The position numbers and the translations under genes were made by a program. From Sediminibacterium ginsengisoli (GTDB lineage Bacteria; Bacteroidota; Bacteroidia; Chitinophagales; Chitinophagaceae): a stretch of DNA of 64,000 nucleotides. How positions within the stretch are numbered: the stretch's first letter is position 1; each line of letters opens with the position of its first letter. The stretch is taken from positions 1-64,000 of the forward strand of contig CAMDLR010000007.1 in NCBI GenBank assembly GCA_945901845.1, in the 5' to 3' direction. Positions 28,467 through 38,919 of the stretch are shown here, piece after piece. The notes below the pieces were generated by a model, which did not search any database, was not told the DNA's origin, and saw only the letters and a program-made list of their open reading frames with translations.

Positions 28467-28736
28467 TTACCAGCTCGCCTTTTTTACACCTGGAATCATT
28501 CCGTTAAGTGCCATATCACGGAACATTATTCTTGATAGACCAAAGTACCTGATGTATCCTTTAGGACGACCAGTTAATTGACAACGGTTTTTTAAGCGAA
28601 CAGGAGACGCATTTTTAGGAAGTAGGTCTAATCCTGCATAATCACCTGCCTCTTTTAAAGCGGCACGCTTTTCTGCAAACTTAGCGACCATCTTCTCGCG
28701 TTTTCTTTGTCTGGCTTTTACTGATTCTTTTGCCAT
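28467..28736 (-). CDS. rpsN: 30S ribosomal protein S14 (long, zinc-free type)
   Basis: 89 residues. [24 protein letters not shown] at the start, then [20 protein letters not shown] at the C-terminal half. It has only one Cys, so it is the long form lacking the CxxC zinc ribbon. Between rplE and rpsH. Confidence 0.97.
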   Translation of the reverse strand: MAKESVKARQRKREKMVAKFAEKRAALKEAGDYAGLDLLPKNASPVRLKNRCQLTGRPKGYIRYFGLSRIMFRDMALNGMIPGVKKASW

Positions 28737-28812
28737 GTTTTATTTATTTGGGTTTGAGTAGGTTCCGGTGATTGTGTTATTACAAAGTCGGCTGCTACCA
28801 GTTTTTTTTAAA

Positions 28813-29388
28813 TTAGTTAGTGTCCTTTTTTGTTCCTTTGAATGGCATACCTAATTCTTTTAATAACTCATACGCTTCTTCGTTTGTTTGCGCACTTGTT
28901 ACAAAAGTGATATCCATACCTGTAATCTTTGTGATTTTGTCGATATCGATTTCAGGGAAAATGATTTGCTCAGTAACACCTAAAGTGTAGTTACCACGGC
29001 CATCAAATGCCTTATCGCTAATACCTTTGAAATCACGTACACGTGGAAGTGCAACAGATACTAAACGATCCAAAAATTCGTACATCTTTTCACCTCTTAA
29101 AGTTACGCGAGCACCAATTGGCATACCCTTACGTAATTTAAAGTTTGAGATATCTTTTTTAGACATGGTAGGAACTGCTTTCTGACCAGTGATCATATTT
29201 AGTTCATCTACAGCGATGTCAATTAATTTTTTATCGTTTACCGCACCGTTTACACCACGGTTAATACAGATTTTTTCTAATTTAGGAGCCTGCATTACAG
29301 TTTTGTACGCAAACTTTTTCATTAAAGCAGGTATCACTTCTTTAGTGTACTTGTCTGCTAATCTTGGAGTATATTTTACTGTGCTCAT
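28813..29388 (-). CDS. rplE: 50S ribosomal protein L5
   Basis: 191 residues. Contains [37 protein letters not shown] and [15 protein letters not shown], the conserved core of L5, which holds 5S rRNA. Its ATG shares one base with the rplX stop (TAATG), so translation of the two is coupled. Confidence 0.97.
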   Translation of the reverse strand: MSTVKYTPRLADKYTKEVIPALMKKFAYKTVMQAPKLEKICINRGVNGAVNDKKLIDIAVDELNMITGQKAVPTMSKKDISNFKLRKGMPIGARVTLRGEKMYEFLDRLVSVALPRVRDFKGISDKAFDGRGNYTLGVTEQIIFPEIDIDKITKITGMDITFVTSAQTNEEAYELLKELGMPFKGTKKDTN

Positions 29389-29726
29389 TATTTAATTACC
29401 TCCCCTGATTTTTTAGATACACGAACTAATTTACCACTCTCGCGTGTGCGGGTAGCTTTGGTAGGTTGACTCGTTTTAGCATCCCATAACATAATGTTAC
29501 TAATGTTAATTGGTGCTTCTACTTTAACGATACCACCTTTTGTATTTTGTGCAGAAGGTTTCGTATGTTTTGTAACGATATTAACGCCTTCTACTACTAC
29601 ACGGCCTTTATCTACAATAACTTCTAACACCTTACGAGGCTTTTTCAAGTCCTTGTCATCACCGGCGATTACCACAACGGTATCTCCTTTTTTGATGTTG
29701 AATTTAGGTTTGAATCTTGTACTCAT
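29388..29726 (-). CDS. rplX: 50S ribosomal protein L24
   Basis: 112 residues. The KOW motif is in [27 protein letters not shown], followed by [17 protein letters not shown]24 starts assembly of the large subunit. Stop overlaps the rplE start by one base. Confidence 0.97.
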   Translation of the reverse strand: MSTRFKPKFNIKKGDTVVVIAGDDKDLKKPRKVLEVIVDKGRVVVEGVNIVTKHTKPSAQNTKGGIVKVEAPINISNIMLWDAKTSQPTKATRTRESGKLVRVSKKSGEVIK

Positions 29727-29761
29727 TGTTTTTAACTTAAACGTCTATTAATGACTTATTA

Positions 29762-30130
29762 TTATAATACTTCTGGAGCTAATGAAATAATCTTCATGTA
29801 ACCTGCGTCACGAAGTTCACGCGCTACTGGCCCAAAAATACGTGTACCGCGTGGTTCATCTGAATTGTTTAACAACACAACAGCGTTGTCATCGAAACGG
29901 ATATAAGAACCATCTTTACGACGTAATTTATTTTTAGTACGCACGATAACTGCTTTAGAAACCGTACCTTTTTTAATACCGCCTGCAGGGATTGCACTTT
30001 TAACAGTAACAACAATTTTATCACCAATTTTGGCATAATCTTGACCACTGTTACCAAGTACCTTAATACAAAGGACCTCTTTTGCACCACTGTTATCAGC
30101 TACATTCAATCTACTTTCTTGCTGAATCAT
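29762..30130 (-). CDS. rplN: 50S ribosomal protein L14
   Basis: 122 residues. [19 protein letters not shown] and the C-terminal [20 protein letters not shown] are diagnostic. A 118-bp gap separates it from rpsQ, one of the longer spacers in the cluster; nothing recognisable was found in that gap. Confidence 0.98.
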   Translation of the reverse strand: MIQQESRLNVADNSGAKEVLCIKVLGNSGQDYAKIGDKIVVTVKSAIPAGGIKKGTVSKAVIVRTKNKLRRKDGSYIRFDDNAVVLLNNSDEPRGTRIFGPVARELRDAGYMKIISLAPEVL

Positions 30131-30248
30131 TTTTTTAGCTTTTAGCTGTTAGATCTATCACTTTTTTAGCGACAGAAGAATGTTTATTTTTCAGAGGCTA
30201 CATCCGTATAATTACTCATGGACGGTTTGCAGCATGAAGCCCGAGGGC

Positions 30249-30509
30249 CTATTTTGCTTTTTGGATAATTTCAACGAGTCTCCAACGCTTAGTCTTACTA
30301 AGTGGACGGGTTTCCATTATTTTTACTACGTCTCCAATACCGCACTCTCCTTTTTCGTCGTGTGCGTGGAACTTTGTTGTTTTCTTTACGAACTTACCGT
30401 AGATAGGGTGTTTTACTTTTCTTTCCACAGCAACTGTAATGGTTTTATCCATTTTGTCGCTAGTTACTAGCCCAGTTCTCGTTTTACGTAAATTTCTTAC
30501 TTCAGCCAT
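30249..30509 (-). CDS. rpsQ: 30S ribosomal protein S17
   Basis: 86 residues. [28 protein letters not shown] and [16 protein letters not shown] are the S17 signatures (OB fold, primary 16S rRNA binder). Follows rpmC. Confidence 0.97.
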   Translation of the reverse strand: MAEVRNLRKTRTGLVTSDKMDKTITVAVERKVKHPIYGKFVKKTTKFHAHDEKGECGIGDVVKIMETRPLSKTKRWRLVEIIQKAK

Positions 30510-30538
30510 TGTTTTTTATTTATGGTTTAGATATCCGA

Positions 30539-30754
30539 TTAGATACCCAATTCTTTTTTCTTCAATTGCGTTTTGATACGTGCGATATCTCTACGAAGCG
30601 CGCGAATATTCATCGGGTTTTCGAGTGGAGAAATTGCGTGAGCGAATTCAAGTTTTTTCAATCTTAATTGATCTTCTTGAATTTTAGCCTGTAGGTCCTG
30701 AACGTTCATGTCCGTGAGGCTTTTGTTAAAATCGTATGATGTCTTGTTTGCCAT
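30539..30754 (-). CDS. rpmC: 50S ribosomal protein L29
   Basis: 71 residues. Helical hairpin with LTDMNVQDLQAKIQEDQLRLKKLEFAHA and the conserved RALRRDIARIKTQL, typical of L29 near the exit tunnel. Lies between rplP and rpsQ in the standard order. Confidence 0.96.
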   Translation of the reverse strand: MANKTSYDFNKSLTDMNVQDLQAKIQEDQLRLKKLEFAHAISPLENPMNIRALRRDIARIKTQLKKKELGI

Positions 30755-30772
30755 TGCAAATTATGTTTTAAA

Positions 30773-31192
30773 TTAAGCTTGCAAATCCCTTCTAGTAATG
30801 AATTTGGTTTTGATAGGTAGCTTTTGAGCCGCTAAGCCCATTGCTTCCTGTGCCACTCGCGCCGTAACACCGTCGCACTCAAAAATGATGCGTCCTGGTT
30901 CAACAACAGCAGCCCAGAATTCAGGGTTACCTTTACCCTTACCCATTCTCACCTCTGCAGGCTTACGGGTAATAATTTTATCAGGAAATACGCGGATCCA
31001 CACGTTACCTTCTCTTTTCATAGCACGTGTCATTGCTTGACGAGCAGATTCAATCTGACGGTTTGTTAACCAGATTGGCTCTAATGCTTTTAAAGCGAAT
31101 GAACCGAATGAAATGGAAGTGCCACGCTTAGCCACTTCGCGTATGCGGCCTTTTTGCTGCTTCCTGTGTTTACTTCTTTTAGGCTGTAACAT
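30773..31192 (-). CDS. rplP: 50S ribosomal protein L16
   Basis: 139 residues. [16 protein letters not shown] start, [28 protein letters not shown] and [16 protein letters not shown] identify L16, which is needed for A-site tRNA placement. Between rpsC and rpmC. Confidence 0.98.
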   Translation of the reverse strand: MLQPKRSKHRKQQKGRIREVAKRGTSISFGSFALKALEPIWLTNRQIESARQAMTRAMKREGNVWIRVFPDKIITRKPAEVRMGKGKGNPEFWAAVVEPGRIIFECDGVTARVAQEAMGLAAQKLPIKTKFITRRDLQA

Positions 31193-31245
31193 TTATTTCA
31201 ATTTGAAAATTCAAAAATTGTCAATTCTTTGTTGTGCAAGGGATA

Positions 31246-32046
31246 TTATCCTCTGCGTTCTGGACGAGGACCACCACCACGGTTGTTATCTCTTCCACCA
31301 CCACCACCTGGTCTGCGATCATCTCTTCTATCGCCACCTGGTCTGCGATCATCTCCACCTCTTCTTTCGCTCATGTCATTTTTGCCACCAACGAAGTTTG
31401 GATTTAATTCACGCTTACCAAGAACTTCACCTTTACAGATCCATACTTTGATACCGATTTTACCGTAAACGGTTTGTGCAAATACGTTTGCATAATCGAT
31501 ATCCATACGGAAAGTATGTAGAGGTACACGACCTTGTTTAAATTCTTCAGAACGTGCAATTTCTGCGCCGCCTAAACGACCACCCAATTTTACCTTAATA
31601 CCTTCTGCTCCCATACGTAAAGTAGAGGCAATAGACATTTTAGTAGCACGCTTAAAGTTGATACGATTTTCGATTTGACGAGCAATTGTTTCTCCCACGA
31701 TTTGTGCGTCTAATTCTGGACGACGAATCTCAAGGATGTTAATTTGAACATCATCTTTTTTCGTTAAGTTTTTCAACTCTTCTTTGATACGATCTACTTC
31801 TCCACCGCCTTTACCGATGATGATACCAGGCTTAGAGGTATGAATCGTTACAATTAACTTACCAAGGGTACGCTCAATTACTATTTTAGCGATACCGCCC
31901 TTGTTGATACGGGCATTTAGGTAAGTACGGATCTTATGATCCTCAATCAACTTGTTAGCATAGTCTTTTTTAGAACCATACCAGTTGCTGTCCCATCCGC
32001 GGATGATACCTAACCTGTTACCAATTGGATTTGCTTTCTGACCCAT
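31246..32046 (-). CDS. rpsC: 30S ribosomal protein S3 with Arg/Gly-rich C-terminal tail
   Basis: 266 residues, against about 210-233 in model bacteria. The KH domain ([21 protein letters not shown]) and the C-terminal S3 domain ([13 protein letters not shown]-like, [16 protein letters not shown]) are intact. After the normal end there is a disordered tail of about 45 residues rich in Arg, Gly, Asp and Pro, containing DDRRPGG twice. It helps form the mRNA entry channel with S4 and S5, so a basic tail there could touch mRNA; that is inference. Confidence 0.97.
   Translation of the reverse strand: MGQKANPIGNRLGIIRGWDSNWYGSKKDYANKLIEDHKIRTYLNARINKGGIAKIVIERTLGKLIVTIHTSKPGIIIGKGGGEVDRIKEELKNLTKKDDVQINILEIRRPELDAQIVGETIARQIENRINFKRATKMSIASTLRMGAEGIKVKLGGRLGGAEIARSEEFKQGRVPLHTFRMDIDYANVFAQTVYGKIGIKVWICKGEVLGKRELNPNFVGGKNDMSERRGGDDRRPGGDRRDDRRPGGGGGRDNNRGGGPRPERRG
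31304..31355. repeat. Tandem direct repeat inside the rpsC tail
   Basis: A 22-bp unit beginning ccacctggtctgcgatc occurs at 31304-31325 and 31334-31355, a period of 30 bp (10 codons). It encodes the two DDRRPGG copies of the S3 tail. Only two copies, in frame. Confidence 0.85.
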
Positions 32047-32061
32047 ATAGTGGTTTTACAA

Positions 32062-32406
32062 TTAGTTTTTAGAATCTACGATTAATGTTACATGATTGCT
32101 GCGCTTACGAACTCTGTACCCGCGGCCTTGTGGAGCTGGACGCATGCGTTTTAACACACGACCACCGTCTACAAATACCGTTTTTACAATAAGGCTGCTG
32201 TCGGCAGCACTTGCGCCATTGTTTTTTTGTTCCCAGTTGTTGATGGCACTTTTTAGCAATTTAGCCAAAGGCACTGCGTTGTGCTGTGGGTGGAATTCTA
32301 GAATCGCCAAAGCTTTTTCTACTTCCATTCCACGGATCACATCAGCAAGCAAACGCATTTTGCGCGGCCCCGTTGGATAATTGTTCAGTTTAGCTACTGC
32401 TTCCAT
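32062..32406 (-). CDS. rplV: 50S ribosomal protein L22
   Basis: 114 residues. [16 protein letters not shown] at the N-terminus and the tunnel loop with [20 protein letters not shown] identify L22. Loop mutations in this family affect macrolide response; this copy looks standard. Confidence 0.97.
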   Translation of the reverse strand: MEAVAKLNNYPTGPRKMRLLADVIRGMEVEKALAILEFHPQHNAVPLAKLLKSAINNWEQKNNGASAADSSLIVKTVFVDGGRVLKRMRPAPQGRGYRVRKRSNHVTLIVDSKN

Positions 32407-32457
32407 TTCTTTTTAGTTTGACGTTTGAAGTAAAAAATAAGTTTTACTTCTTACTGT

Positions 32458-32727
32458 TTATTTTTTAGTTCCTGCGTGTCCTCTGAAGTTACGTGTAGGT
32501 GAAAATTCACCTAGTTTGTGACCTACCATGAATTCTGTTACATACACTGGGATAAATTTATTTCCGTTGTGTACTGCAAAAGTATGGCCCACAAAATCTG
32601 GAGTGATTGTACTTCTACGACTCCATGTTTTGATGACACCTTTTTTTGCTGAACCATCATTGATTGCTAAAACCTTGGTTTCAACATTGGCATCAACGTA
32701 AGGACCTTTTTTAATCGAACGACCCAT
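32458..32727 (-). CDS. rpsS: 30S ribosomal protein S19
   Basis: 89 residues. [17 protein letters not shown] and [27 protein letters not shown] with FRGHAGTKK are the S19 signature. Between rplB and rplV. Confidence 0.98.
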   Translation of the reverse strand: MGRSIKKGPYVDANVETKVLAINDGSAKKGVIKTWSRRSTITPDFVGHTFAVHNGNKFIPVYVTEFMVGHKLGEFSPTRNFRGHAGTKK

Positions 32728-32781
32728 AGTTATGAGTTAATTGAGTTATGATAAATAGTATAATTTGAAAATGTTTTTTAA

Positions 32782-33621
32782 TTATTTAGCGAGCTTTTTT
32801 CCGTCTCTGCGTTGAATAATTAACTTGTCACTTCCTTTTCCTTTTGTTCTTGTTTTTTCACCTTTTGCATACTTACCAGTTCTGCTACGTGGGTGACCAC
32901 CTGAAGCTCTACCTTCACCACCACCCATCGGGTGATCTACTGGGTTCATGGCTACACCACGAACGCGAGGGCGAATACCTTTCCAACGATTCTTACCAGC
33001 TTTACCAGCAGTTTCGAGGTTGTGATCGCTATTTGAAACCACACCAACTGTTGCATAACAATTGATGAGTACTTTACGAAGTTCACCAGAAGGCATTTTT
33101 AATACACCGTACTTTTCTTCTTTGTTCGCAAGCTGTGCAGATCCACCAGCACTGCGCACCATTTTACCACCCTGACTAGGTTGTAATTCGATGTTGTGGA
33201 TAGTGGTACCTAATGGCATGCTCTTTAAAGGAAGTGCGTTACCTAATTCTGGAGCAACAGCGTCACCAGCAATTACAGTTGCACCCACTTGTAAACCTTG
33301 TGGAGCAATGATGTAACGTTTTTCTCCGTCGGTGTACTGCAACAAAGCAATAAACGCTGTACGGTTAGGATCGTATTCGATAGATACTACAGTAGCTGCA
33401 ATATCACGTTTGTCTCTTTTAAAATCTACAATACGATAATGGTGCTTGCTTCCACCTCCCATGTAACGCATTACACGGCGACCTTGGAAGTTACGGCCAG
33501 CCGTTTTCTTCTGTGGTTCTAACAAACTCTTTTCAGGTTTGTTGGTCGTAATTTCAGCATAAGCATTTCCAATTCTCCAGCGTGTTCCGGCAGTAATTGG
33601 TTTGTACTTTTTAAGTGGCAT
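32782..33621 (-). CDS. rplB: 50S ribosomal protein L2
   Basis: 279 residues. [13 protein letters not shown] in the first half and the C-terminal [18 protein letters not shown], with the conserved His near the peptidyl-transferase centre, identify L2. Normal length. Located between rplW and rpsS. Confidence 0.98.
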   Translation of the reverse strand: MPLKKYKPITAGTRWRIGNAYAEITTNKPEKSLLEPQKKTAGRNFQGRRVMRYMGGGSKHHYRIVDFKRDKRDIAATVVSIEYDPNRTAFIALLQYTDGEKRYIIAPQGLQVGATVIAGDAVAPELGNALPLKSMPLGTTIHNIELQPSQGGKMVRSAGGSAQLANKEEKYGVLKMPSGELRKVLINCYATVGVVSNSDHNLETAGKAGKNRWKGIRPRVRGVAMNPVDHPMGGGEGRASGGHPRSRTGKYAKGEKTRTKGKGSDKLIIQRRDGKKLAK

Positions 33622-33667
33622 TTTCTATTTGTTTAAATGCAGAATTCTCAGCTCTGCGTACTATAAA

Positions 33668-33967
33668 TTAAATATTTGCGTATAAATCAATGGTTTCGCC
33701 TTCGGCAACAGTAACGAATGCTTTTTTATAAGCAGACTTCATACCTTGGATAAAACCAGCTTTTGTATAGCGAGCTTTATTTTTACCTGGAGCAACAGCA
33801 GTGTTAACATCTACAACATTTACACCGTAGAAAGTTTCTACTGCTTTTTTAATTTCTAATTTGTTGGCCTTGCGATCTACTTTAAAAGCATACCTTCTCA
33901 AAGTTTCTTGTTGAGCATTTGCTTTTTCAGTTAAAATAGGCTTTATCAATACGTCGGTCGGTTTCAT
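33668..33967 (-). CDS. rplW: 50S ribosomal protein L23
   Basis: 99 residues. DVLIKPILTEKANAQQE and YAFKVDRKANKLEIKKAVETFYGVNVVDVNT are family-typical. L23 docks trigger factor and SRP at the tunnel exit. Between rplD and rplB. Confidence 0.97.
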   Translation of the reverse strand: MKPTDVLIKPILTEKANAQQETLRRYAFKVDRKANKLEIKKAVETFYGVNVVDVNTAVAPGKNKARYTKAGFIQGMKSAYKKAFVTVAEGETIDLYANI

Positions 33968-33997
33968 TTTATTTGTGTTGAAACGTTTCTAAAATTA

Positions 33998-34630
33998 TTA
34001 TGCTGCTGCTTCCTCTTCTGTGAAGATTTTAGCAGTTGCTTCTGTGATTACTAATACGTCTGCATTCATGATTTCGTAAGTGTTGATGTCAGCTAATAAA
34101 CTGCTAGCAACATTAGGAACGTTACGTGTGCTTAAGTATAAATTATCATTGTATTCTGGTAAAACAAACAAAGACTTTTTAGTAGAGAGATTTAAGTTTT
34201 TCATTACCTCTACTAATGTTTTTGTTTTAGGAACATCCATTGTGATGTCTTCAACAACAACAATTGCATTTTCTTTTGCTTTGTAACTTAAAGCAGAAAG
34301 TTTTGCAAGGTCTTTTACTTTACGATTTAATTTAAAATCGTAGCTATGTGGTTTTGGACCAAAAATGGTACCACCACCCTTATATAATGGGTTACGGATA
34401 TTACCCTTACGAGCACCACCCGTTCCTTTTTGCTTGTGTAACTTACGGCTAGCACCTTGTACTTCTGCACGTGTTTTTACTTTGTGCGTTCCAGTACGGG
34501 CCGCAGCTAAATATTGCTTTACAGCCAGGTAGATCACGTGATCATTTGGCTCGATACCGAAAATCTCAGCTGGTAATTCTACCGTTCTGCCGGTTTTCTG
34601 TCCTTTTATATTTAATACATCTACTTGCAT
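33998..34630 (-). CDS. rplD: 50S ribosomal protein L4
   Basis: 210 residues. The extended loop KQKGTGGARKGNIRNPLYKGGGTIFGP is diagnostic. In E. coli L4 represses its own S10 operon. Here a structured leader precedes rplC instead of rpsJ, so similar control would act after rpsJ; that is speculation. Confidence 0.97.
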   Translation of the reverse strand: MQVDVLNIKGQKTGRTVELPAEIFGIEPNDHVIYLAVKQYLAAARTGTHKVKTRAEVQGASRKLHKQKGTGGARKGNIRNPLYKGGGTIFGPKPHSYDFKLNRKVKDLAKLSALSYKAKENAIVVVEDITMDVPKTKTLVEVMKNLNLSTKKSLFVLPEYNDNLYLSTRNVPNVASSLLADINTYEIMNADVLVITEATAKIFTEEEAAA

Positions 34631-34652
34631 GGTAATTTTGAATTAGGTGTGA

Positions 34653-35270
34653 TTACTTCTGGATTAAAACGATAGAACCATTGTGACCAGGTACTGAACC
34701 AGTAACTAGGATATAATTCTTTTCAGGGAAAATTTTAACCACTTTAAGACCCTTCATTTTAACACGGTCTCCACCCATACGGCCGGCCATTCTCATGCCC
34801 TTAAATACGCGTGCTGGATAAGAAGAACCACCGATAGATCCTGGTGCGCGTTGACGATCGTGCTGACCGTGTGATGCTTCACCAACACCAGAAAATCCAT
34901 GGCGCTTTACAACACCTTGGAAACCTTTACCCTTAGTGGTACCAACTATTTCAACTTCGTCACCTTCAGAAAAAATATCTAAAGTAACGATCTCGCCTAG
35001 TTGCTTTTCTATAGAATAATTACGGAATTCTTTTACGAATTTCTTAGCTGAAGTTTGGGCTTTTGCGTAGTGATTAAGCTCGGCTTTTGTAGCGTGCTTA
35101 TCTTTTTTGTCGCCAAATGCTAGTTGAAGTGCAGTGTACCCATCAATATCTTGGGTTTTCACTTGAGTTACGGTACATGGACCAGCTTCAATGATGGTAC
35201 AAGCAGTTTGCTTGCCATCTTCTTGGAAGATGCTGGTCATCCCGATTTTTTTACCAATAATTCCTTTCAT
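34653..35270 (-). CDS. rplC: 50S ribosomal protein L3
   Basis: About 205 residues from ATG 35270 ([15 protein letters not shown]), the usual family start; a longer reading begins at 35294 but adds non-conserved residues. The conserved core [16 protein letters not shown] with [16 protein letters not shown] is present. A 323-bp gene-free stretch separates it from rpsJ. Confidence 0.97.
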   Translation of the reverse strand: MKGIIGKKIGMTSIFQEDGKQTACTIIEAGPCTVTQVKTQDIDGYTALQLAFGDKKDKHATKAELNHYAKAQTSAKKFVKEFRNYSIEKQLGEIVTLDIFSEGDEVEIVGTTKGKGFQGVVKRHGFSGVGEASHGQHDRQRAPGSIGGSSYPARVFKGMRMAGRMGGDRVKMKGLKVVKIFPEKNYILVTGSVPGHNGSIVLIQK

Positions 35271-35593
35271 CGTGTTGCGGTTTATGCCCCGCATAGGTTA
35301 TAGAGGACATCCTGCCGATGAAAGCGGGATTCAATCCTTGTTTGCCACCGACCTTTTCCTTTGTTTTCAATTTGTTTTTAAAACACTTGAAGGGGAAGTA
35401 CCGGTAGTAAACAAACCTCGAAGGGCCTGTTTATATGTGTGGTTTAAATATGACACTTAAACCTTTTTATTTTTATCAGAGCTGTTTTCCGATAACCAGT
35501 TATTAAAAACGGGTTATTGTTGACAGTTGACGAATTTGTAAGAACTTTTGTGATGGTTGTCTTAGGCGGTTAAACCGGGGCTAAGACAGCTTA
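35271..35593 (-). other. Structured 323-bp gap between rpsJ and rplC (possible leader)
   Basis: No credible gene on either strand. Right after the rpsJ stop a hairpin at 35559-35587 pairs GTCTTAG with CTAAGAC around an inner CGGTT/AACCG stem, without a following T run. Near rplC, CCCGC and GCGGG (35288-35328) can close a domain that holds the near-palindrome AGGATGTCCT. I found no convincing TAnnTTTG promoter. It may be an attenuator, a processing site or a ribosomal-protein binding leader for rplC and the genes after it. Confidence 0.5.
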
Positions 35594-35899
35594 TCAAGCT
35601 TTAATTTCAACTTCTACACCAGAAGGCAAGTCTAACTTACTTAGCGCATCTACAGTTTTTGAAGAAGACGTGTAAATGTCCAACAAACGCTTGTGCGTTG
35701 CTAGTTGGAATTGCTCACGGCTTTTCTTATTTACGTGTGGTGAACGAAGAACAGTAAAGATTCTTTTGTGTGTTGGCAAAGGAATAGGACCTGTTACTAC
35801 GGCACCTGTGCTGCGTACAGTTTTTACGATTTTTTCTGCAGATTTATCTACCAGATTGTGATCGTAAGATTGTAATTTGATTCTGATTCGTTGAGACAT
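35594..35899 (-). CDS. rpsJ: 30S ribosomal protein S10
   Basis: 101 residues. [24 protein letters not shown] and [28 protein letters not shown] are diagnostic. S10 also serves as NusE in antitermination. It has its own promoter and is followed by the long structured gap before rplC. Confidence 0.98.
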   Translation of the reverse strand: MSQRIRIKLQSYDHNLVDKSAEKIVKTVRSTGAVVTGPIPLPTHKRIFTVLRSPHVNKKSREQFQLATHKRLLDIYTSSSKTVDALSKLDLPSGVEVEIKA

Positions 35900-35929
35900 A
35901 GTCGAAACCCAATTTTCTTATTGGGGTTG

Positions 35930-35961
35930 CAAAGGTAAGGGACTGTAACCGAATGGTCAAG
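35930..35961 (-). promoter_or_regulatory. Promoter of rpsJ (Bacteroidota -33/-7 type)
   Basis: On the minus strand TACCTTTG (35930-35937) matches the -7 consensus TAnnTTTG, and CTTG (35958-35961) is a near match to the -33 TTTG with 20-bp spacing. It lies about 31 bp before the rpsJ ATG and after the fusA terminator is not required, since fusA ends further downstream at 36086 with its own terminator between. Confidence 0.7.
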
Positions 35962-36011
35962 AAAAAAACAATAATTTTTAAGAAAAAGGCTGTTTTTTTT
36001 CAAAATAGTTT

Positions 36012-36048
36012 AAAAAACAAGCCCCACTCCGGTTTGGAGCAGGGCTTG
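36012..36048 (-). terminator. Terminator after fusA
   Basis: On the minus strand CAAGCCC pairs with GGGCTTG, and after a 2-nt internal mismatch CTCC pairs with GGAG around a 5-nt loop; TTTTTTAAA follows. It lies 38 bp past the fusA stop and ahead of the rpsJ promoter. Confidence 0.82.
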
Positions 36049-36085
36049 GGCTTTAAAACACTTATAAATCAATAAGATAGAAACC

Positions 36086-38236
36086 TTATTCTTCGATTTT
36101 AACTTTACCCTTATTTTTCGCCATTATTTCTTCAGCAACGTTGTTTGGTGCTGGGTTGTAATGAGAGAACTCCATGGTTGAAGTAGCACGTCCAGATGAT
36201 AATGAACGAAGTTGGGTTACATAACCGAACATTTCACTAAGTGGCACTTTTGCCTTGATAACCTGTAAGTTACCACGGCTGTCCATGCCTTCTAGCATAC
36301 CACGGCGACGGTTAAGGTCACCAGTAACGTCTCCCATGTACTGATCTGGCGTTAACACCTCAACTTTCATGATTGGCTCAAGTAAAGTTGGTTTAGCTCT
36401 ACGACCCGCTTCACGGAAGGCAGCTTTAGCACACAATTCAAAAGACATGGAATCAGAATCCACATCGTGGTATGAACCATCATATACACGCACTTTCATG
36501 TTGTTAACCGGATAACCAGCTAGAACACCTGTACCCATTGAAGTTTCAAAACCTTTTTGAATCGCAGGAACAAATTCTTTTGGAATGGATCCGCCAAACA
36601 AATCGTTTACGAATTGGAAATGCTTGCCTTCGTTTTCTTTTAGCCACTCTTCGTCTGCAGGACCAAAAGCAAATTGGATATCAGCAAATTTACCACGACC
36701 ACCTGATTGTTTCTTAAGCACTTCACGGTGTTCGATAGTGATTCCAAATGATTCTTTGTAAGCAACCTGTGGCGCACCTTGGTTAACTTCCACTTTAAAT
36801 TCACGACGCATACGGTCAATGATAATTTCTAAGTGTAATTCCCCCATACCCCTTAAGATGGTTTGACCAGTATCTTCGTCTGTGTTTACACGAAGGGTTG
36901 GATCTTCTTCCACTAATTTAGCAATTGCCATACCCATTTTATCAACGTCTGCTTGCGTTTTAGGCTCAACAGCTACCGCGATAACGGGCTCAGGAATAAA
37001 CATATTTTCTAGGGTGATTGGATGGTTCTCATCACATAAAGTATCACCTGTTTTGATTTCTTTGAAACCTACTGCTGCTGCGATATCACCTGCTTCAATA
37101 AAGTCTACAGGGTTTTGTTTGTTCGCAAACATTTTCATGATACGAGAGATACGCTCTTTTTTACCACTACGCACATTAAGTACATAAGAGCCTGCATCTA
37201 GGTGACCAGAATAACATCTGAAGAACGCTAAACGTCCCACAAAAGGATCGGTCATGATTTTAAATGCAAGTGCAGCAAATGGTTCTTTAGCATTAGGCTT
37301 ACGCGTGATGATTGCACCTGTATCAGGATCTGTTCCTTGTGTATCTTCTAGATCAACTGGAGATGGTAAGTAACGACAAACCGCATCTAGCGCTGTTTGT
37401 ACCCCTTTATTTTTAAATGAAGACCCACACATCATTGGAACGATACTTAAATCGATACAAGCTTTACGGATGGCTTCGTGTACTTCGTCTTCAGAAATAG
37501 TATCTGGATTTTCGAAGAACTTCTCCATTAATTTATCATCATATTCTGCAACCGCTTCAATCAAATTCTGTCTCCAGAATTCAACATCTTCTTTCATATC
37601 TGCAGGCACGTCAATTTCATCAAAAGTCATACCTTCTGTTTCCATATGCCAGATGATGCCTTTCATTTTGATTAAATCCACAACACCTGTGAAATCATCT
37701 TCGGCACCAATAGGTAATTGAAGTGGTACGGCTTTAGCACCGAGCATTTCTTTTACCTGGTTAACCACCATTAAAAAGTCAGCGCCGGCACGGTCCATTT
37801 TGTTAACAAAACCAATACGTGGAACTTTATAACGATTTGCTTGACGCCACACCGTTTCTGATTGTGGTTCTACCCCATCAACTGCAGAAAAAAGTGCAAT
37901 CAAACCATCTAATACACGCATAGAGCGCTCTACCTCAACGGTAAAATCCACGTGACCCGGCGTATCGATGATATTGAAATAATAACTATTTGTATTAGCA
38001 TCTACCTTACCTTTTACAGTCGGAAAATTCCATTGGCAGCTAACCGCGGCAGAAGTAATGGTAATACCTCTTTCTTTTTCTTGCTCCATCCAATCGGTGG
38101 TAGCAGCACCATCGTGCACTTCACCAATTTTATGAATCATACCTGTGTAGCGTAAGATACGCTCTGTTGTAGTGGTTTTACCAGCATCAATGTGCGCGGC
38201 GATACCAAAGTTTCTTTGAAATTTCAAGTCAGCCAT
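36086..38236 (-). CDS. fusA: Elongation factor G
   Basis: 716 residues. GTPase that moves tRNA and mRNA after peptide bond formation. G1 is [16 protein letters not shown]3 is [15 protein letters not shown] and G4 is [10 protein letters not shown]. Domain IV carries [28 protein letters not shown]. Full length. It sits between rpsG and rpsJ with terminators on both sides and a TACCTTTG element upstream, so it forms its own unit. tuf is not adjacent. Confidence 0.98.
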   Translation of the reverse strand: MADLKFQRNFGIAAHIDAGKTTTTERILRYTGMIHKIGEVHDGAATTDWMEQEKERGITITSAAVSCQWNFPTVKGKVDANTNSYYFNIIDTPGHVDFTVEVERSMRVLDGLIALFSAVDGVEPQSETVWRQANRYKVPRIGFVNKMDRAGADFLMVVNQVKEMLGAKAVPLQLPIGAEDDFTGVVDLIKMKGIIWHMETEGMTFDEIDVPADMKEDVEFWRQNLIEAVAEYDDKLMEKFFENPDTISEDEVHEAIRKACIDLSIVPMMCGSSFKNKGVQTALDAVCRYLPSPVDLEDTQGTDPDTGAIITRKPNAKEPFAALAFKIMTDPFVGRLAFFRCYSGHLDAGSYVLNVRSGKKERISRIMKMFANKQNPVDFIEAGDIAAAVGFKEIKTGDTLCDENHPITLENMFIPEPVIAVAVEPKTQADVDKMGMAIAKLVEEDPTLRVNTDEDTGQTILRGMGELHLEIIIDRMRREFKVEVNQGAPQVAYKESFGITIEHREVLKKQSGGRGKFADIQFAFGPADEEWLKENEGKHFQFVNDLFGGSIPKEFVPAIQKGFETSMGTGVLAGYPVNNMKVRVYDGSYHDVDSDSMSFELCAKAAFREAGRRAKPTLLEPIMKVEVLTPDQYMGDVTGDLNRRRGMLEGMDSRGNLQVIKAKVPLSEMFGYVTQLRSLSSGRATSTMEFSHYNPAPNNVAEEIMAKNKGKVKIEE

Positions 38237-38295
38237 AATAGTGCTTGTTTTTTAATTTTTTGCTTGGGGAAACAGTTCCCCAATTTTCGAGGCGG

Positions 38296-38303
38296 CAAAG
38301 GTA
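38296..38303 (-). promoter_or_regulatory. -7 promoter element of fusA
   Basis: TACCTTTG on the minus strand, 60 bp before the fusA ATG, within a sequence (GCAAAGGTAAT on the plus strand) shared with the rpsL promoter. The -33 box is weak. Position after the rpsG terminator supports a separate fusA promoter. Confidence 0.6.
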
Positions 38304-38360
38304 ATAATTATACCGATTGGAAAAAGGTTTCCGAGGTAAATTATTAATTAATTATACACA

Positions 38361-38388
38361 AAAAAAGCCCCAAACCTAAGTTTGGGGC
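38361..38388 (-). terminator. Terminator after rpsG
   Basis: A perfect 9-bp stem GCCCCAAAC/GTTTGGGGC with a 4-nt loop is followed on the minus strand by TTTTTTTGTG. It is 24 bp after the rpsG stop and separates rpsL-rpsG from fusA. Confidence 0.88.
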
Positions 38389-38411
38389 CTATATAAGCAG
38401 TTTGTTGATAC

Positions 38412-38879
38412 TTAAATTTTGAAGTGGGAGAACGCTTTATTCGCCTCAGCCATACGGTGTGTATCTTCTTTCTTTTTGAAAGCAGCACCTTCACCTTTAC
38501 TAGCCGCTAACATTTCGTTCGCTAACTTGTCGGCCATGGTACGACCATTTCTCTCGCGGCTATAACGGATTAACCATTTCATGCTCAATGAGATTTTACG
38601 ATCAGCACGAACCTCAGAAGGAATTTGGAAAGTAGCACCACCAATACGGCGGCTACGTACTTCAACAGCAGGCGTTACGTTAGCAACAGCTCTTTTCCAT
38701 ACTTCATACCCATCTTCACCGGTCATTTTAGTAACCTTGTCTACTGCATCATAAAAGATGTTGATTGCAGTACTCTTTTTACCCTGCCACATTAAGTTAT
38801 TAATGAAACGAGTAACCAATTTATCGTTGAAACGTCCATCAGGAGCGAGGGGTAATTTTTTGGCTTGTGCTTTACGCAT
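38412..38879 (-). CDS. rpsG: 30S ribosomal protein S7
   Basis: 155 residues. RKAQAKKLPLAPDGRFNDKLVTRFINNLM at the start, GGATFQIPSEVR and ANKAFSHFKI at the end identify S7, which organises the 3' domain of 16S rRNA. 40 bp after rpsL, in the same transcript. Confidence 0.98.
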   Translation of the reverse strand: MRKAQAKKLPLAPDGRFNDKLVTRFINNLMWQGKKSTAINIFYDAVDKVTKMTGEDGYEVWKRAVANVTPAVEVRSRRIGGATFQIPSEVRADRKISLSMKWLIRYSRERNGRTMADKLANEMLAASKGEGAAFKKKEDTHRMAEANKAFSHFKI

Positions 38880-38919
38880 GTGATCTACTTATTAGCTTTT
38901 TTGTAATAATTTTTAGAGA

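Noticed and set aside
31304-31355. Two 22-bp direct repeats that could suggest a CRISPR-like array
   Set aside because: Only two copies with 8-bp separation, in frame inside rpsC, and they encode the repetitive S3 tail.
35320-35345. A gggattcaatcc stretch resembling a tRNA T-arm
   Set aside because: No acceptor, D or anticodon stem could be assembled around it, so it is not a tRNA.
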